This document shows positions 34,256 to 43,579 of a DNA stretch of 64,000 nucleotides, piece by piece (position 1 is the first letter of the stretch; each line of letters begins with the position of its first letter). The stretch covers positions 1,488,001-1,552,000 of the forward strand of contig OW818641.1 of NCBI GenBank assembly GCA_942492925.1. Direction: 5' to 3'. This stretch comes from QZKY01 sp942492925. Lineage in GTDB: Bacteria > Pseudomonadota > Gammaproteobacteria > Burkholderiales > Burkholderiaceae_D. A model generated the notes under the pieces. That model searched no databases. It saw nothing but the letters and a program-made list of their open reading frames with translations, and was not told where the DNA came from. A program made the translations under genes and the position numbers.

Positions 34256-35362
34256 TCAGTGCATGTGTTCACGGGGGAGGTCGATTGCGGCAATCAACCC
34301 GCCCTCGGCTGCATTTCTTAGGGTCAGTTTGCCGCCACACTGACTTGCCGCCTCTTTTGCGATGGCTAACCCCAATCCGACTCCACCGGTAGTTTTGTTG
34401 CGTGATGTCTCCAAACGAACAAAGGGTTCAAATACAGCGTTCAATTTGTCGGGAGATATGCCCGGACCTTTGTCATGAATTTCGATGACGAGATTATGGG
34501 GGGAATCTTTGAGGTGTATTTGTGCGGTTTCCCCGTAACGAATGGCGTTTTCCAGAAGATTGCTGAGACAGCGCCGCAAAGCCAGTGGCAAAGTTGTTAA
34601 TGCTGCCGCAGTCCCCATAACAGAAACTGTGTGCCCACTTTCATTGGCATCCTCGGCCAGGGATTCCACCAACGCTTGGACATCAAGCAATTGTGGGGAC
34701 TCCAGTGAAGCGGCTCCACGGAAGTACTCCAGTGTGGCATTTAACATGGTCGACATTTCTTCGATATCGACTAACAGTCTTTCACGCGGCAGTGCCTCTC
34801 CGGGACGCTCCATACGAAGCTTCATGCGTGTCAAAGGTGTCCGTAAATCGTGAGAAACCGCGGCCAGAAAGCGGGATCGCTCTTCCATTTGCCCCCGAAT
34901 CCGTGCCTGCATTTGGTTGAAAACTTTGGCCGCCCGACGGGCCTCAAGTGGCCCCTCTTCTTCAATCATCGCACTGCTCGACGTGGTTCCCAACTGAGCT
35001 GCCGCTTTGGCCAGTCGCTGGATGGGACGGGCCAGAATCCTGGCACCGAACCAGGCAGCGATCAAAACAGCCAGAAACTGCATCGCCAGCCCAATCCACA
35101 AGCCAGGCGGGACAAAATGCGGTCGGTCGACTTCCGGGTCGTGAATCGGCGGCGGAGGCATACGATCCAGAAAGCCGCGATGCAAATGAGGCGGCGGTGG
35201 CGGTCGCCTCCCCGTTTCGCGGTAGATATTTCCTTCTGCTTGGCTTCGGTTTTGAATAGAAACCGCCACAACAACAATGGTTGCCAAATGACTGAGAATA
35301 AGCGCCGCGAATACGAGTGAAAACAAACGAAGGAATATCGTATCCTTAAAAAAACGCCTCAT
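34256..35362 (-). CDS. Sensor histidine kinase with Pro/His-rich sensor loop
   Basis: 368 residues, EnvZ/PhoQ-like layout: membrane helix 1 (about 10-35), a periplasmic loop of about 50 residues rich in Pro and His (RRPPPPPHLHRG, MPPPPIHDPEVDRPHFVPP), helix 2 (about 86-108), HAMP, dimerisation domain with SHDLRTPLTRMK, and ATPase domain (NLLENAIRYG, DKGPGIS, GVGLGLAIAKE). The loop composition suggests metal-ion or proton sensing; this is inference. It starts 10 bases after the response regulator stop. Confidence 0.93.
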   Translation of the reverse strand: MRRFFKDTIFLRLFSLVFAALILSHLATIVVVAVSIQNRSQAEGNIYRETGRRPPPPPHLHRGFLDRMPPPPIHDPEVDRPHFVPPGLWIGLAMQFLAVLIAAWFGARILARPIQRLAKAAAQLGTTSSSAMIEEEGPLEARRAAKVFNQMQARIRGQMEERSRFLAAVSHDLRTPLTRMKLRMERPGEALPRERLLVDIEEMSTMLNATLEYFRGAASLESPQLLDVQALVESLAEDANESGHTVSVMGTAAALTTLPLALRRCLSNLLENAIRYGETAQIHLKDSPHNLVIEIHDKGPGISPDKLNAVFEPFVRLETSRNKTTGGVGLGLAIAKEAASQCGGKLTLRNAAEGGLIAAIDLPREHMH

Positions 35363-35372
35363 CGCCCCCCCT

Positions 35373-36092
35373 TTAGCGCACTATCTTTGCATCGAAAAGA
35401 TAGCCCTCTCCCCGGACAGTCTTGAGTAACCGGGGACTTCTGGGGTCCTCTTTCATTTTTTGTCGCAGTCTGGAAACCAGCAAATCGATGCTGCGATCAA
35501 AGGCATTCAAATCGCCGCGTGCGGCATCCATCAATTGATCACGGCTTAAAACACGACGGGGGCGCTCGACAAAAGCCCAGAGCAAACGAAATTCCGCATT
35601 GGAAAGCGGAACAAGCATTTGTTGAGGGCTGGTCAATTGACGCAGGGTCCGATTAAGCGTCCATCCCTCGAAGACGATCCGGTCATCATGAGAAATGGAA
35701 GCCTCCGGACTAGGGCGCTCTGCCTTGCTGCGGCGAAGCACTGAATGAATTCGCGCCACCAATTCCCTGGTATCGAAAGGCTTGATGATATAGTCATCTG
35801 CCCCCAATTCCAGCCCCAGCACCCTGTCAGCCGATTCACCCCGCGCGGTCAGCATGATAATGGGGATATCAGATGTTGCGCGCAAATGTCTGCACACAGA
35901 CAATCCATCTTCACCGGGAAGCATCAAGTCCAGGATGAGAATATCAAATTCCTGCGTCGCCATGGCAGCTCGCATGGCAATCGCGTTTTCGACCCCCGTG
36001 GCTTCCAATCCAAAATCATGCAGATAATTGCACAAAAGATCACGAATGTCGTTGTCGTCATCAACGATTAATACCTTGGTATGGGTTTTCAT
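35373..36092 (-). CDS. OmpR-family response regulator
   Basis: 239 residues: receiver domain with phospho-acceptor Asp in ILDLMLPGEDG (about residue 56), conserved Lys in IIKPFDTREL, and a C-terminal winged helix (FRLLWAFVERPRRVLSRDQLMDAARG, SIDLLVSRLRQK). Partner of the adjacent kinase. Divergent from the small genes at 36371 and 36537, which it could control. Confidence 0.94.
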   Translation of the reverse strand: MKTHTKVLIVDDDNDIRDLLCNYLHDFGLEATGVENAIAMRAAMATQEFDILILDLMLPGEDGLSVCRHLRATSDIPIIMLTARGESADRVLGLELGADDYIIKPFDTRELVARIHSVLRRSKAERPSPEASISHDDRIVFEGWTLNRTLRQLTSPQQMLVPLSNAEFRLLWAFVERPRRVLSRDQLMDAARGDLNAFDRSIDLLVSRLRQKMKEDPRSPRLLKTVRGEGYLFDAKIVR

Positions 36093-36536
36093 GGTGGTTT
36101 TATAGGTCGAAAAATCCGAGTTTCGGCATTATCCGCTCAATGAAAAAGAAAGCAAAACCCGAATGAACACCAGAAACGCCCCTCTGTCCGTCCTTTTGAA
36201 TAATCTAATGCATCGAGAAAAACAATGGCGGTTTTCTTTTTTATTGCCAGAAGATGGTTCATGGCGTTTGAAAACCGCGTTTTTTCATGGTACTGAAACT
36301 TACTTCGCTTGAGAATTATCAAGACACTTGATCTCTACTGGAGAGAACATATCCGTATTAGGAGATAAGAATGTTTTCACTTTCCCCTGGAAAGGCAGAT
36401 GGATCAACAGCTAATTTTTGGAAAGGATATTGATAAGTTGACTTATTTTCAACTAACCGCATAGCGCCACAAGCGAGCAGGTATCTGAAACAGTTGCCCC
36501 CCCTCAAGAACCTCAACTACATAGCGGAGCTGTAAA
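36093..36536. other. Divergent regulatory region between the two-component pair and small genes
   Basis: 444 bases holding, besides the 20-codon candidate at 36371-36433, no recognisable gene. It must contain the promoter of the response regulator on the minus strand and of the small gene at 36537 on the plus strand. CTTGAGAATTATCAAG at 36309-36324 is a short imperfect dyad that could be an operator. Confidence 0.4.
36371..36433 (+). CDS. Candidate 20-residue small ORF
   Basis: ATG TTT TCA begins a 20-codon frame (MFSLSPGKADGSTANFWKGY) that ends in TGA. It is supported only by an excellent ribosome site: GGAG six bases before the ATG within ATTAGGAGATAAGA. It may be a leader peptide or a small protein. 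It lies 104 bases before the next small gene on the same strand. Confidence 0.35.
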   Translation: MFSLSPGKADGSTANFWKGY

Positions 36537-36764
36537 ATGTTAAACAAGATTGCTGAATCCCACTTCAACGCGTTGCGAGCAGCATCGGGCAACTCGGCTC
36601 AACCGGAAATCACCAACACGCAAACAACACCATCCACATCAAACAACGCACTAGATATGTTCCTTTCTACCCCCTCGTTCAGCGGCAAGCAGATCGCCAT
36701 TGAATCCTTGTTGAGGCAAATCACACAAGGAACATCGCCAAACAAAACTGGCACAATCGTTTAA
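36537..36764 (+). CDS. Unrecognised 75-residue protein
   Basis: Ser/Thr/Asn-rich small protein with no signal peptide, membrane segment or Cys. It has a helical start (MLNKIAESHFNALRAASGNS), a disordered TNTQTTPSTSNN middle and a second helix (GKQIAIESLLRQITQG). AGCGGAG lies about seven bases before the ATG and a strong terminator follows the stop, so this is very likely a real single-gene transcript. No family recognised. Confidence 0.65.
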   Translation: MLNKIAESHFNALRAASGNSAQPEITNTQTTPSTSNNALDMFLSTPSFSGKQIAIESLLRQITQGTSPNKTGTIV

Positions 36765-36771
36765 TGAGAAA

Positions 36772-36797
36772 GGGGCCCAGCAGGGCCCCAAGTTTTT
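36772..36797 (+). terminator. Rho-independent terminator
   Basis: GGGGCCC (36772-36778) pairs with GGGCCCC (36783-36789) around AGCA, with TTTTT three bases later. It closes the 75-residue gene transcript. Confidence 0.85.
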
Positions 36798-36909
36798 CGT
36801 AGGCGCTTCGATCACACCGTCTTGCGCGCAAGCACGCCAAGAATAAGGTTACATTCCTAGACATTCAAAGCTATAATTTTTTCCATAGCCTTGTGCAAGG
36901 AACCTCAAC

Positions 36910-37848
36910 ATGGTCACGGGAAAAATCTCTCGCAAGCTGTTCGCTGTACTCATTTTGGCGCTTGTCATAGGCTTTGCGGTTTGGTATTTTTTCTTACGCC
37001 CATCCAATAATCTCCCCGGCATCACTTACGGCAATGGCCGTCTTGAAGCAACGGAATCGGATATTGCGACCAAAGTTGCTGGACGTCTCGCCGAAGTACT
37101 TGTGCGCGAAGGCGACAATCTGACAGCAGGCCAAATCGCCGCCAAGCTAGATGCCGAGGATCTTGCGGCGCAATTGCGCGCTGCCGAATCGGCGGTGATG
37201 CAGGCGCGCGACAACCTGGTCAGCGCCATCAGTCAGCAAAAGCTCGCCAAAGTTACGCTGGATCGTACGCGCGAATTGATCAAAAAAGGGTTCATCAGCG
37301 GTGACAAGCTCGATCGCGACCTCAGCGCCCTCCAGACGGCCAATGCGGTGCTGGCCGCCGCACGCAACAAAATTCATCAAACAGAAGCCCAAGCCGAGGC
37401 GCTGCGTGTGAACGTCAAGGACACCAGTCTGCGCGCGCCTATCGCGGGACGCGTGCTGTATCGCCTAGCTGAACCCGGCGAAGTGCTGGCGGCGGGCGGC
37501 AAGGTTTTCACGCTGCTGGATCTGACGGATGTCTACATGTCGATTTATCTTCCCACGGAAGAAGCGGGGAAAGTCACGCTGAATAGTCCAGCCAAAATCG
37601 TGCTCGACGCGCTCCCCAACAAACCCATTCCGGCTAAAGTGGTGTTTGTCGCATCCCGCTCCCAGTTCACGCCCAAAGAAGTCGAAACCCGCAACGAACG
37701 GGAAAAACTGATGTTCCGTGTCAAGGTAAAGGTGGATCTCGATTGGCTCAGGCAAAACGCCGACATGGCCAAACCCGGCATGCCCGGCATCGCTTACGTG
37801 CAAATCGCTCCTGACGCCGTCTGGCCCGCCACCCTGCCGTCGAGGTAA
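36910..37848 (+). CDS. HlyD-family periplasmic adaptor (YhiI-like)
   Basis: 312 residues. One N-terminal membrane helix (about 10-27), lipoyl-like half (GRLAEVLVREGDNLTAGQIAAKLD), coiled-coil hairpin (about 85-160, with a KKGFISGDKLDRDLSALQTA turn), second lipoyl half (LRAPIAGRVLYRLAEPGEVL) and beta-barrel. Membrane fusion protein of an export system; the following genes encode the ATPase/permease and second permease. Confidence 0.92.
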   Translation: MVTGKISRKLFAVLILALVIGFAVWYFFLRPSNNLPGITYGNGRLEATESDIATKVAGRLAEVLVREGDNLTAGQIAAKLDAEDLAAQLRAAESAVMQARDNLVSAISQQKLAKVTLDRTRELIKKGFISGDKLDRDLSALQTANAVLAAARNKIHQTEAQAEALRVNVKDTSLRAPIAGRVLYRLAEPGEVLAAGGKVFTLLDLTDVYMSIYLPTEEAGKVTLNSPAKIVLDALPNKPIPAKVVFVASRSQFTPKEVETRNEREKLMFRVKVKVDLDWLRQNADMAKPGMPGIAYVQIAPDAVWPATLPSR

Positions 37849-37853
37849 GTGCC

Positions 37854-40571
37854 ATGCACGCCGAACCTGTTGCCCGCCTGCAGGATGTCAGCCTGCAATA
37901 TGGCCAGGTGGCAGCGCTGGATAGCATCACACTGGATTTACCCTCCGGCTGCATGGTCGCGCTGATCGGGCCGGATGGGGTCGGCAAATCTTCCCTGCTT
38001 TCGCTTGTCGCTGGCGCGCGCAAGATTCAAACTGGACGCGTCGAAGTGCTGGGCGACAACATTGGCAATCGCAGCCTGCGCGCACATCTTCAGCCGCGCA
38101 TCGCCTACATGCCGCAAGGTCTGGGCAAAAATCTCTACCCGACGCTCTCCGTTTTTGAGAACCTTGATTTTTTCGGACGCCTGTTTGGTCAGGATCGCGC
38201 CGAACGCAAGCGTCGGATTGATCAACTCACGACAGCCACCGGACTCGCGCCTTTTCAGGATCGCCCCGCCGCCAAACTCTCTGGCGGGATGAAACAAAAG
38301 CTCGGGCTGTGTTGCGCGCTGATTCACGATCCGGATTTGCTGATCCTGGATGAACCCACCACCGGCGTCGATCCCCTGTCGCGACGCCAGTTCTGGGAAT
38401 TGATCGACGTGATTCGCGCCCATCGCAAAGGCATGAGCGTCCTCGTTTCCACAGCTTACATGGAAGAAGCGGAACGCTTCGACTGGTTGGTTGCGATGAA
38501 TGCCGGAAAAGTCATCGGTACCGGCACACCCACTGATCTCAAAACGCAATCTGGCGCGACCACGCTGGAAGAGGCCTTTATTCGACTGCTACCGGAATCG
38601 GCACGCAAGGAGCATCACGAGTTGAATATCCCCCCGCGCACCACTGGCGATCACGACTGGGCCATTGAGGCGGAAAATCTCACCCAGCGATTCGGCGATT
38701 TCACCGCAGTAGATAAGGTCAGCTTCCAGATCGCCCGCGGCGAAATTTTCGGCTTTCTCGGCTCCAACGGTTGCGGCAAGACCACGACGATGAAAATGCT
38801 CACCGGTCTTCTGCCACCCACAGAAGGATTTTCCCGCCTGTTTGGACACACCGTCGACGCGAATAACATCAACACCCGCAAGCAGGTCGGCTACATGTCG
38901 CAATCCTTCTCGTTGTACGGCGAACTCACCACCGCACAAAATCTCGATCTCCATGCGCGGCTCTTTCACTTGCTACCGGAAAAAAAGCAGGAACGCATCG
39001 CCACGCTCTCCGAGCGATTTGGTTTGCGTCCTTACGCCGACATGCCGGCTGCCGACCTCCCGCTTGGTATTCGTCAACGCCTCTCGCTAGCCGTTGCAGT
39101 GGTGCATGAACCCAAACTGCTGATTCTCGACGAGCCGACGTCCGGCGTTGATCCGGTCGCGCGCGATCAGTTTTGGGAGTTGCTCGTGGAATTGTCGCGC
39201 GAACAAGGCGTCACCATTTTCATTTCGACGCACTTCATGAATGAAGCCGAGCGCTGCGACCGGATTTCGCTCATGCATGCCGGCGTGGTGCTGGCGAGCG
39301 ATACCCCGGAAGCCTTGAAAGCGGTCAAGCATGCTGACACCCTGGAAGATGCGTTCATCGCCTTTTTGGAAGACTCGGCAGGCAAAGCAGAACAACCCCG
39401 GTTGGAAGCCACGGAAACCTCGAACAAAGAAATGGCCTACAAACCTTTCAGCTTGAGAAGGTTGCTCGCGTATGCTTACCGCGAAACCCTGGAATTGCGA
39501 CGCGATCCGATCCGGCTCGCTTTTGCACTGCTCGGATCGGTGGTGTTGATGTTCGTCCTCGGTTTTGGCATTTCGATGGATGTACAGGATTTGCGCTTTG
39601 CTGTGTTCGATCAGGATCAATCGCCGGAATCGCGCGCCTATATTCAAAACATCGCCGGGTCGCGCTATTTCCTTCAGCAAGCCCCGATTCGTTCTTCCGC
39701 CGAGCTGGAAGCGCGCATGCATTCCGGGGAATTGACGGTTGCGCTGGAAATTCCGCCGAATTTTGGACGCGATCTGCATCAGGGACGCTATCCGGAAATT
39801 GCGGCCTGGGTCGATGGCGCCATGCCTTTTCGCGGCGAAACCACGCTGGGCTACGTACGAGGCATCCACGTACAATATCTTTCGGACTTGATTACCGAAG
39901 CCACCGGCAGTCGACCGTATTTGCAACCGACGGATATCGCCTTGCGCTACCGGTACAACCAGGACTTTCGAAGTGTTTACGCCATGGTGCCAGCAGTGAT
40001 TCCGCTGCTGCTGGTGTTCATCCCCGCCATTTTGATGGCACTCGGCGTGGTTCGCGAAAAAGAATTGGGCTCGATCACGAACCTGTACGTAACACCCGTC
40101 ACGCGGCTGGAATTTTTGCTGGGCAAACAATTGCCCTACATCGCCGTTTCAATGATCAGCTTCGTTTTTTTGGTGGTGGAATCCGTGTGGATGTTCGGCG
40201 TGCCCATCAAAGGCAGTTTGATCACCTTAACCGCCGGTGCGCTGCTGTATGTCACGGCTACGACCGGTATCGGCTTGCTGATATCGACGTTCACCCGCAC
40301 GCAAATTGCCGCCTTGTTTGGTACGGCCATTTTGACGATGCTACCGGCCATTCAGTTTTCCGGATTGTCGACGCCCACCACTTCACTACAAGGCATGGCG
40401 TACTGGATTGGTCAGGGATTTCCGGCAACCTATTACTTGATCATTTGTCGCGGCACGTTCACTAAAGCGCTTGGGTTTACGGATTTGTTGCCTCCATTTT
40501 TCGCCCTGATTCTTTTCATTCCGATCCTGACCCTCATTTCGTTGCTGCTGTTGCCCAAACAGGAAAAATAA
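37854..40571 (+). CDS. Fused double-ATPase ABC transporter with permease (RbbA/YhiH-like)
   Basis: 905 residues: ATPase 1 (Walker A GPDGVGKSS, signature LSGGMKQK, Walker B LLILDEPTTGVDP), ATPase 2 (GSNGCGKTTT, degenerate signature PLGIRQR, LLILDEPTSGVDP), then an ABC-2 permease half (about 530-905) with a large periplasmic loop and C-terminal membrane helices. E. coli RbbA has this architecture and was described as ribosome-associated, but the yhiI-rbbA-yhhJ gene order argues for an export role. Starts 5 bases after the adaptor gene. Confidence 0.93.
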   Translation: MHAEPVARLQDVSLQYGQVAALDSITLDLPSGCMVALIGPDGVGKSSLLSLVAGARKIQTGRVEVLGDNIGNRSLRAHLQPRIAYMPQGLGKNLYPTLSVFENLDFFGRLFGQDRAERKRRIDQLTTATGLAPFQDRPAAKLSGGMKQKLGLCCALIHDPDLLILDEPTTGVDPLSRRQFWELIDVIRAHRKGMSVLVSTAYMEEAERFDWLVAMNAGKVIGTGTPTDLKTQSGATTLEEAFIRLLPESARKEHHELNIPPRTTGDHDWAIEAENLTQRFGDFTAVDKVSFQIARGEIFGFLGSNGCGKTTTMKMLTGLLPPTEGFSRLFGHTVDANNINTRKQVGYMSQSFSLYGELTTAQNLDLHARLFHLLPEKKQERIATLSERFGLRPYADMPAADLPLGIRQRLSLAVAVVHEPKLLILDEPTSGVDPVARDQFWELLVELSREQGVTIFISTHFMNEAERCDRISLMHAGVVLASDTPEALKAVKHADTLEDAFIAFLEDSAGKAEQPRLEATETSNKEMAYKPFSLRRLLAYAYRETLELRRDPIRLAFALLGSVVLMFVLGFGISMDVQDLRFAVFDQDQSPESRAYIQNIAGSRYFLQQAPIRSSAELEARMHSGELTVALEIPPNFGRDLHQGRYPEIAAWVDGAMPFRGETTLGYVRGIHVQYLSDLITEATGSRPYLQPTDIALRYRYNQDFRSVYAMVPAVIPLLLVFIPAILMALGVVREKELGSITNLYVTPVTRLEFLLGKQLPYIAVSMISFVFLVVESVWMFGVPIKGSLITLTAGALLYVTATTGIGLLISTFTRTQIAALFGTAILTMLPAIQFSGLSTPTTSLQGMAYWIGQGFPATYYLIICRGTFTKALGFTDLLPPFFALILFIPILTLISLLLLPKQEK

Positions 40572-40578
40572 TGAAACG

Positions 40579-41709
40579 ATGAAAACCACGCTCTCCAACA
40601 TTTTTCGTCTCGGCGTCAAGGAATTGCGCAGCTTGTGGGCTGACAAGGTCTTGCTGATTCTAATTTGCTGGGCTTTTACCGGCGCGATTTATGCGGCCGC
40701 CATGGGCGTATCACAGGAATTGCGGAACTCGCCGGTAGCGGTCGTCGATGAAGATCAATCGCCGCTATCGCAACGATTGATCAACGCCTTGACGCCTCCC
40801 TATTTCAAGACTCCGGAACGCGTCACCGTCGATAAAATGGACAAGGATCTGGATCACGGCTATTACTCGTTCGGCATCGTCATCCCCGTCAACTTCCAGC
40901 GCGATCTGGAAGCCGGACGTCGTCCGACGATTCAAGTGAACATCGATGCCACCGTGATGAGCCAATCCTTCATCGGTGCAAGCTACATCCAAAATATTTT
41001 TACAGCAGAACTCAACGAATATCTGAGCAAAAAACGGGAGACGACGGAACTACCCATCCGGCTTGCCACCCGCGTCCGCTACAACCCCAACCTGACCGGC
41101 TTCTGGTTTGGTGGCGTGATGGAAGTCATTGGCAACATCACGATGCTGACCATCATTCTGGTGGGGGCAGCCTTCATCCGAGAGCGCGAGCATGGCACGC
41201 TCGAACACCTGCTGGTGATGCCGCTGACCCCGTTCGAAATCATGATGGCAAAAATCTGGGCCAATGGCGTCGTCGTTCTGCTGGGAGCCAGCGTCGGCAT
41301 CGTCTTGATTGTCCGTACGGTTTTGCAGGTGCCCATTGCTGGATCGGTACCCCTGTTTTTATGCGGCGCGGCGCTGTACCTGTTCTCCGCCGCGTCGATC
41401 GGCATCTTTCTGGGCACCATCGCCCGATCCATGCCGCAGCTTGGCTTGCTGATCATTCTGACGATCATTCCATTGCAATTGCTGTCCGGCGGCGTCACGC
41501 CCCGCGAAAGCATGCCAGAGTTCGTTCAATGGGTCATGTATGCGGCACCCACCACCTATTTTGTGAAACTCGCACAGGGTATTCTGTATCGCGGTGCGGG
41601 GTTCAGCATTGTCTGGCCCAACTTCGTTGCCATCACTGGGATCGGCGGCGCCTTTTTCCTGGCAGCCTTGGCGCGTTTCCGTCGATCGGTGACGCAAACG
41701 CAGATTTAA
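40579..41709 (+). CDS. ABC-2 type permease (YhhJ-like)
   Basis: 376 residues: one N-terminal helix (LLILICWAFTGAIYAAAMG), a periplasmic domain of about 140 residues (SPVAVVDEDQSPLSQRLINA) and five C-terminal helices ending ITGIGGAFFLAALARFRRS, the ABC-2 fold. Third gene of the export operon, 7 bases after the fused ATPase; it should form the membrane pore with the permease half of that protein. Confidence 0.93.
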   Translation: MKTTLSNIFRLGVKELRSLWADKVLLILICWAFTGAIYAAAMGVSQELRNSPVAVVDEDQSPLSQRLINALTPPYFKTPERVTVDKMDKDLDHGYYSFGIVIPVNFQRDLEAGRRPTIQVNIDATVMSQSFIGASYIQNIFTAELNEYLSKKRETTELPIRLATRVRYNPNLTGFWFGGVMEVIGNITMLTIILVGAAFIREREHGTLEHLLVMPLTPFEIMMAKIWANGVVVLLGASVGIVLIVRTVLQVPIAGSVPLFLCGAALYLFSAASIGIFLGTIARSMPQLGLLIILTIIPLQLLSGGVTPRESMPEFVQWVMYAAPTTYFVKLAQGILYRGAGFSIVWPNFVAITGIGGAFFLAALARFRRSVTQTQI

Positions 41710-41727
41710 ACCAAATGTTGACCTTGC

Positions 41728-42933
41728 TTAATCAGCCCACAGCCTGTGTGCGATGAAAATGCTGATCGTCTGCAAACCGAGCATCGAGGCGACGCACCCG
41801 GTCCAGCCGGTAGCCGACCAGAGATAGCCCGGCACAGAAGAACCAACAAATCCACCGAGGTAGTAGAAAGTCACATACAAACCCGCAGCAGAAGAACGCG
41901 CCTCGTGCGCCGCCTTGCCAACATGACCTGATGAGGCCGACTGACAGGCAAACACCCCCGTCGAGTGAATCGCTAATCCGGCAATCACCGCCGGCAGCCA
42001 CTGAATGAACGTCAGCAACAAACCGCAAGCCGATGTCGCCACCGCCAGCATCAACATTCGCCGAAAACCGATCCGGTCGAGCAATCTCCCCGCCAGTGGC
42101 GTGACGACGGTTCCAATCAAATAAACCGCAAATATCGACGCCAACCCCGCCGTGCCCAGCAAAAAGGGTTCATCGGCGAGATAAAAATTCACGTAGGTGA
42201 ACGCGCCCACCAGACTAAACAACACATTAAAGCCGACGGCAAACGTCGCCAAAAGTTGCGGATTGCGGAAATGCCCGCGCATCGAACGCAGCGCCACCCC
42301 CACATTTCGTTGGCTGACAAACTTCGTTGCACGCGGCAACAACCACCAAGCGATCACGACCACCACCAGTGAAAACGCGCCCAGCATCACGAATGCCGTT
42401 CGCCATCCCCATGCATTCGCCACCCAGCCTGCGGTGAAGCGTCCGACAAATCCCCCCAGCACGGTACCAGATACATAAGTTGCCATCGTCGCGCCCACCG
42501 TTCCCAGAGGACATTCTTCGCTGATGAATGCGATCGTCGTTGAAATGATGGCAGGAATGAACAGCCCCTGGAAAAATCGCCAGACAATGATTTGATTCAG
42601 ATTCTCCGCTGTTGCAACCAATGCCGTCGGCACCGTCAGGCACAGCAGTGCCACAACGATGACGCGCTTGCGCCCCAAGGCATCGGCCATCATGCCCGCC
42701 AGTGGCGCCATCAAGGCGACCGCCAGCACCGGCGCACTCACCGTCAGGCTCGCCTGCAATTCGGTGGCTTGATAAAGCTGTCGAAACAAGGGCAAAAGCG
42801 GCTGGGTGCAATAGAGCGAAAGGAAAGCGCCAAAACCGGTGGCAAACAAGGCGATATGAATGCCCAGCCTGTCGTGCTTAACCGTGGGGTTGCCCTTATG
42901 CGATGTAGCAATAGAGGGTTCTGTGTTCGGCAT
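41728..42933 (-). CDS. MFS transporter (YnfM/arabinose-efflux-like)
   Basis: 401 residues, about 12 membrane helices. Opens with a hydrophilic 20-residue tail, then GFGAFLSLYCTQPLLPLFRQ, the usual helix 1 of YnfM-type exporters, and the loop GMMADALGRKRVIV (MFS motif A). Substrate unknown. Convergent with the ABC export operon (18-base gap). Confidence 0.9.
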   Translation of the reverse strand: MPNTEPSIATSHKGNPTVKHDRLGIHIALFATGFGAFLSLYCTQPLLPLFRQLYQATELQASLTVSAPVLAVALMAPLAGMMADALGRKRVIVVALLCLTVPTALVATAENLNQIIVWRFFQGLFIPAIISTTIAFISEECPLGTVGATMATYVSGTVLGGFVGRFTAGWVANAWGWRTAFVMLGAFSLVVVVIAWWLLPRATKFVSQRNVGVALRSMRGHFRNPQLLATFAVGFNVLFSLVGAFTYVNFYLADEPFLLGTAGLASIFAVYLIGTVVTPLAGRLLDRIGFRRMLMLAVATSACGLLLTFIQWLPAVIAGLAIHSTGVFACQSASSGHVGKAAHEARSSAAGLYVTFYYLGGFVGSSVPGYLWSATGWTGCVASMLGLQTISIFIAHRLWAD

Positions 42934-43230
42934 ACGTTTCTATCTCGATGCGCTGCAGCGCGCAGAAGATATCTTCAACTGAATTAACCTTTCATTCACC
43001 AAGGAGACAGTATAAACCTCTTGGCAATGCTGCTTATGCATACCTGTCGATTAAAACCGCCAGCGCCATCATGACCAACGGGATTTTCGTTTTCATGCGC
43101 ATGCAACCGATCATCAGGGCACTCTCGGACAGAATCAGCCAACGCAATAAATGCTGTTGTTTGCTAGCTTGGTTGCCCACAAACGCAAAACGCAGCTCGC
43201 TGGAGCTGCGTTTTTTCAGATTTTCCGTTG
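42934..43230. other. Intergenic stretch upstream of the MFS gene
   Basis: About 300 bases. It should hold the MFS promoter on the minus strand. Read on the minus strand, 43030-43100 gives a short hydrophobic frame (MKTKIPLVMMALAVLIDRYA) with a stop after 20 codons and no ribosome site; not called. The right end holds a terminator (43187-43214). Confidence 0.4.
43187..43216. terminator. Rho-independent terminator, two-sided
   Basis: AAAACGCAGCTC (43187-43198) pairs with GAGCTGCGTTTT (43203-43214) around GCTG, with T runs on either reading. It lies directly after the 50-residue minus-strand gene (stop at 43231). Confidence 0.85.
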
Positions 43231-43383
43231 TCAGGATTCCGTCAGATCCAACCGATCAAAAACTTCAACCACGCTCGGATTGGAAAGCAATTGCGCTTCA
43301 TCTTTTGAAATCTTGACCCACCATTCACCGGTAACCGGGTCACGGAATTCTTCGCCGATTCGTACGTACTGAAAATTCTGCAT
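43231..43383 (-). CDS. Unrecognised 50-residue protein
   Basis: Frame from the ATG at 43383: MQNFQYVRIGEEFRDPVTGE, then WWVKISKDEAQLLSN and a charged end VVEVFDRLDLTES. The composition is that of a folded cytoplasmic mini-protein. AAGG lies eight bases before the ATG, and a strong terminator follows the stop, so it is very probably a real single gene. Function unknown. The frame is open for no more than these 50 codons. Confidence 0.7.
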   Translation of the reverse strand: MQNFQYVRIGEEFRDPVTGEWWVKISKDEAQLLSNPSVVEVFDRLDLTES

Positions 43384-43579
43384 GCTCAAACCTTTCAACA
43401 AGTGAGTTGTCGTTATTTTACTGCAGCTAGGGAAGAATCTTTTTTCTTCGCCAACAGCCTACCCCAAAATAACTAACCAAGAATTACAGCGCGTTAAATT
43501 AAAGTCTTTTTTTGTAAAGTAACAACTGCAGAAAGGGATCCATCTTGACTTATATGTCGAAAGGTTTAAACATATCGAC

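Noticed and set aside
43030..43100. Hydrophobic 20-residue frame on the minus strand
   Set aside because: Its frame runs through a terminator upstream, it has no ribosome site and stops at once.
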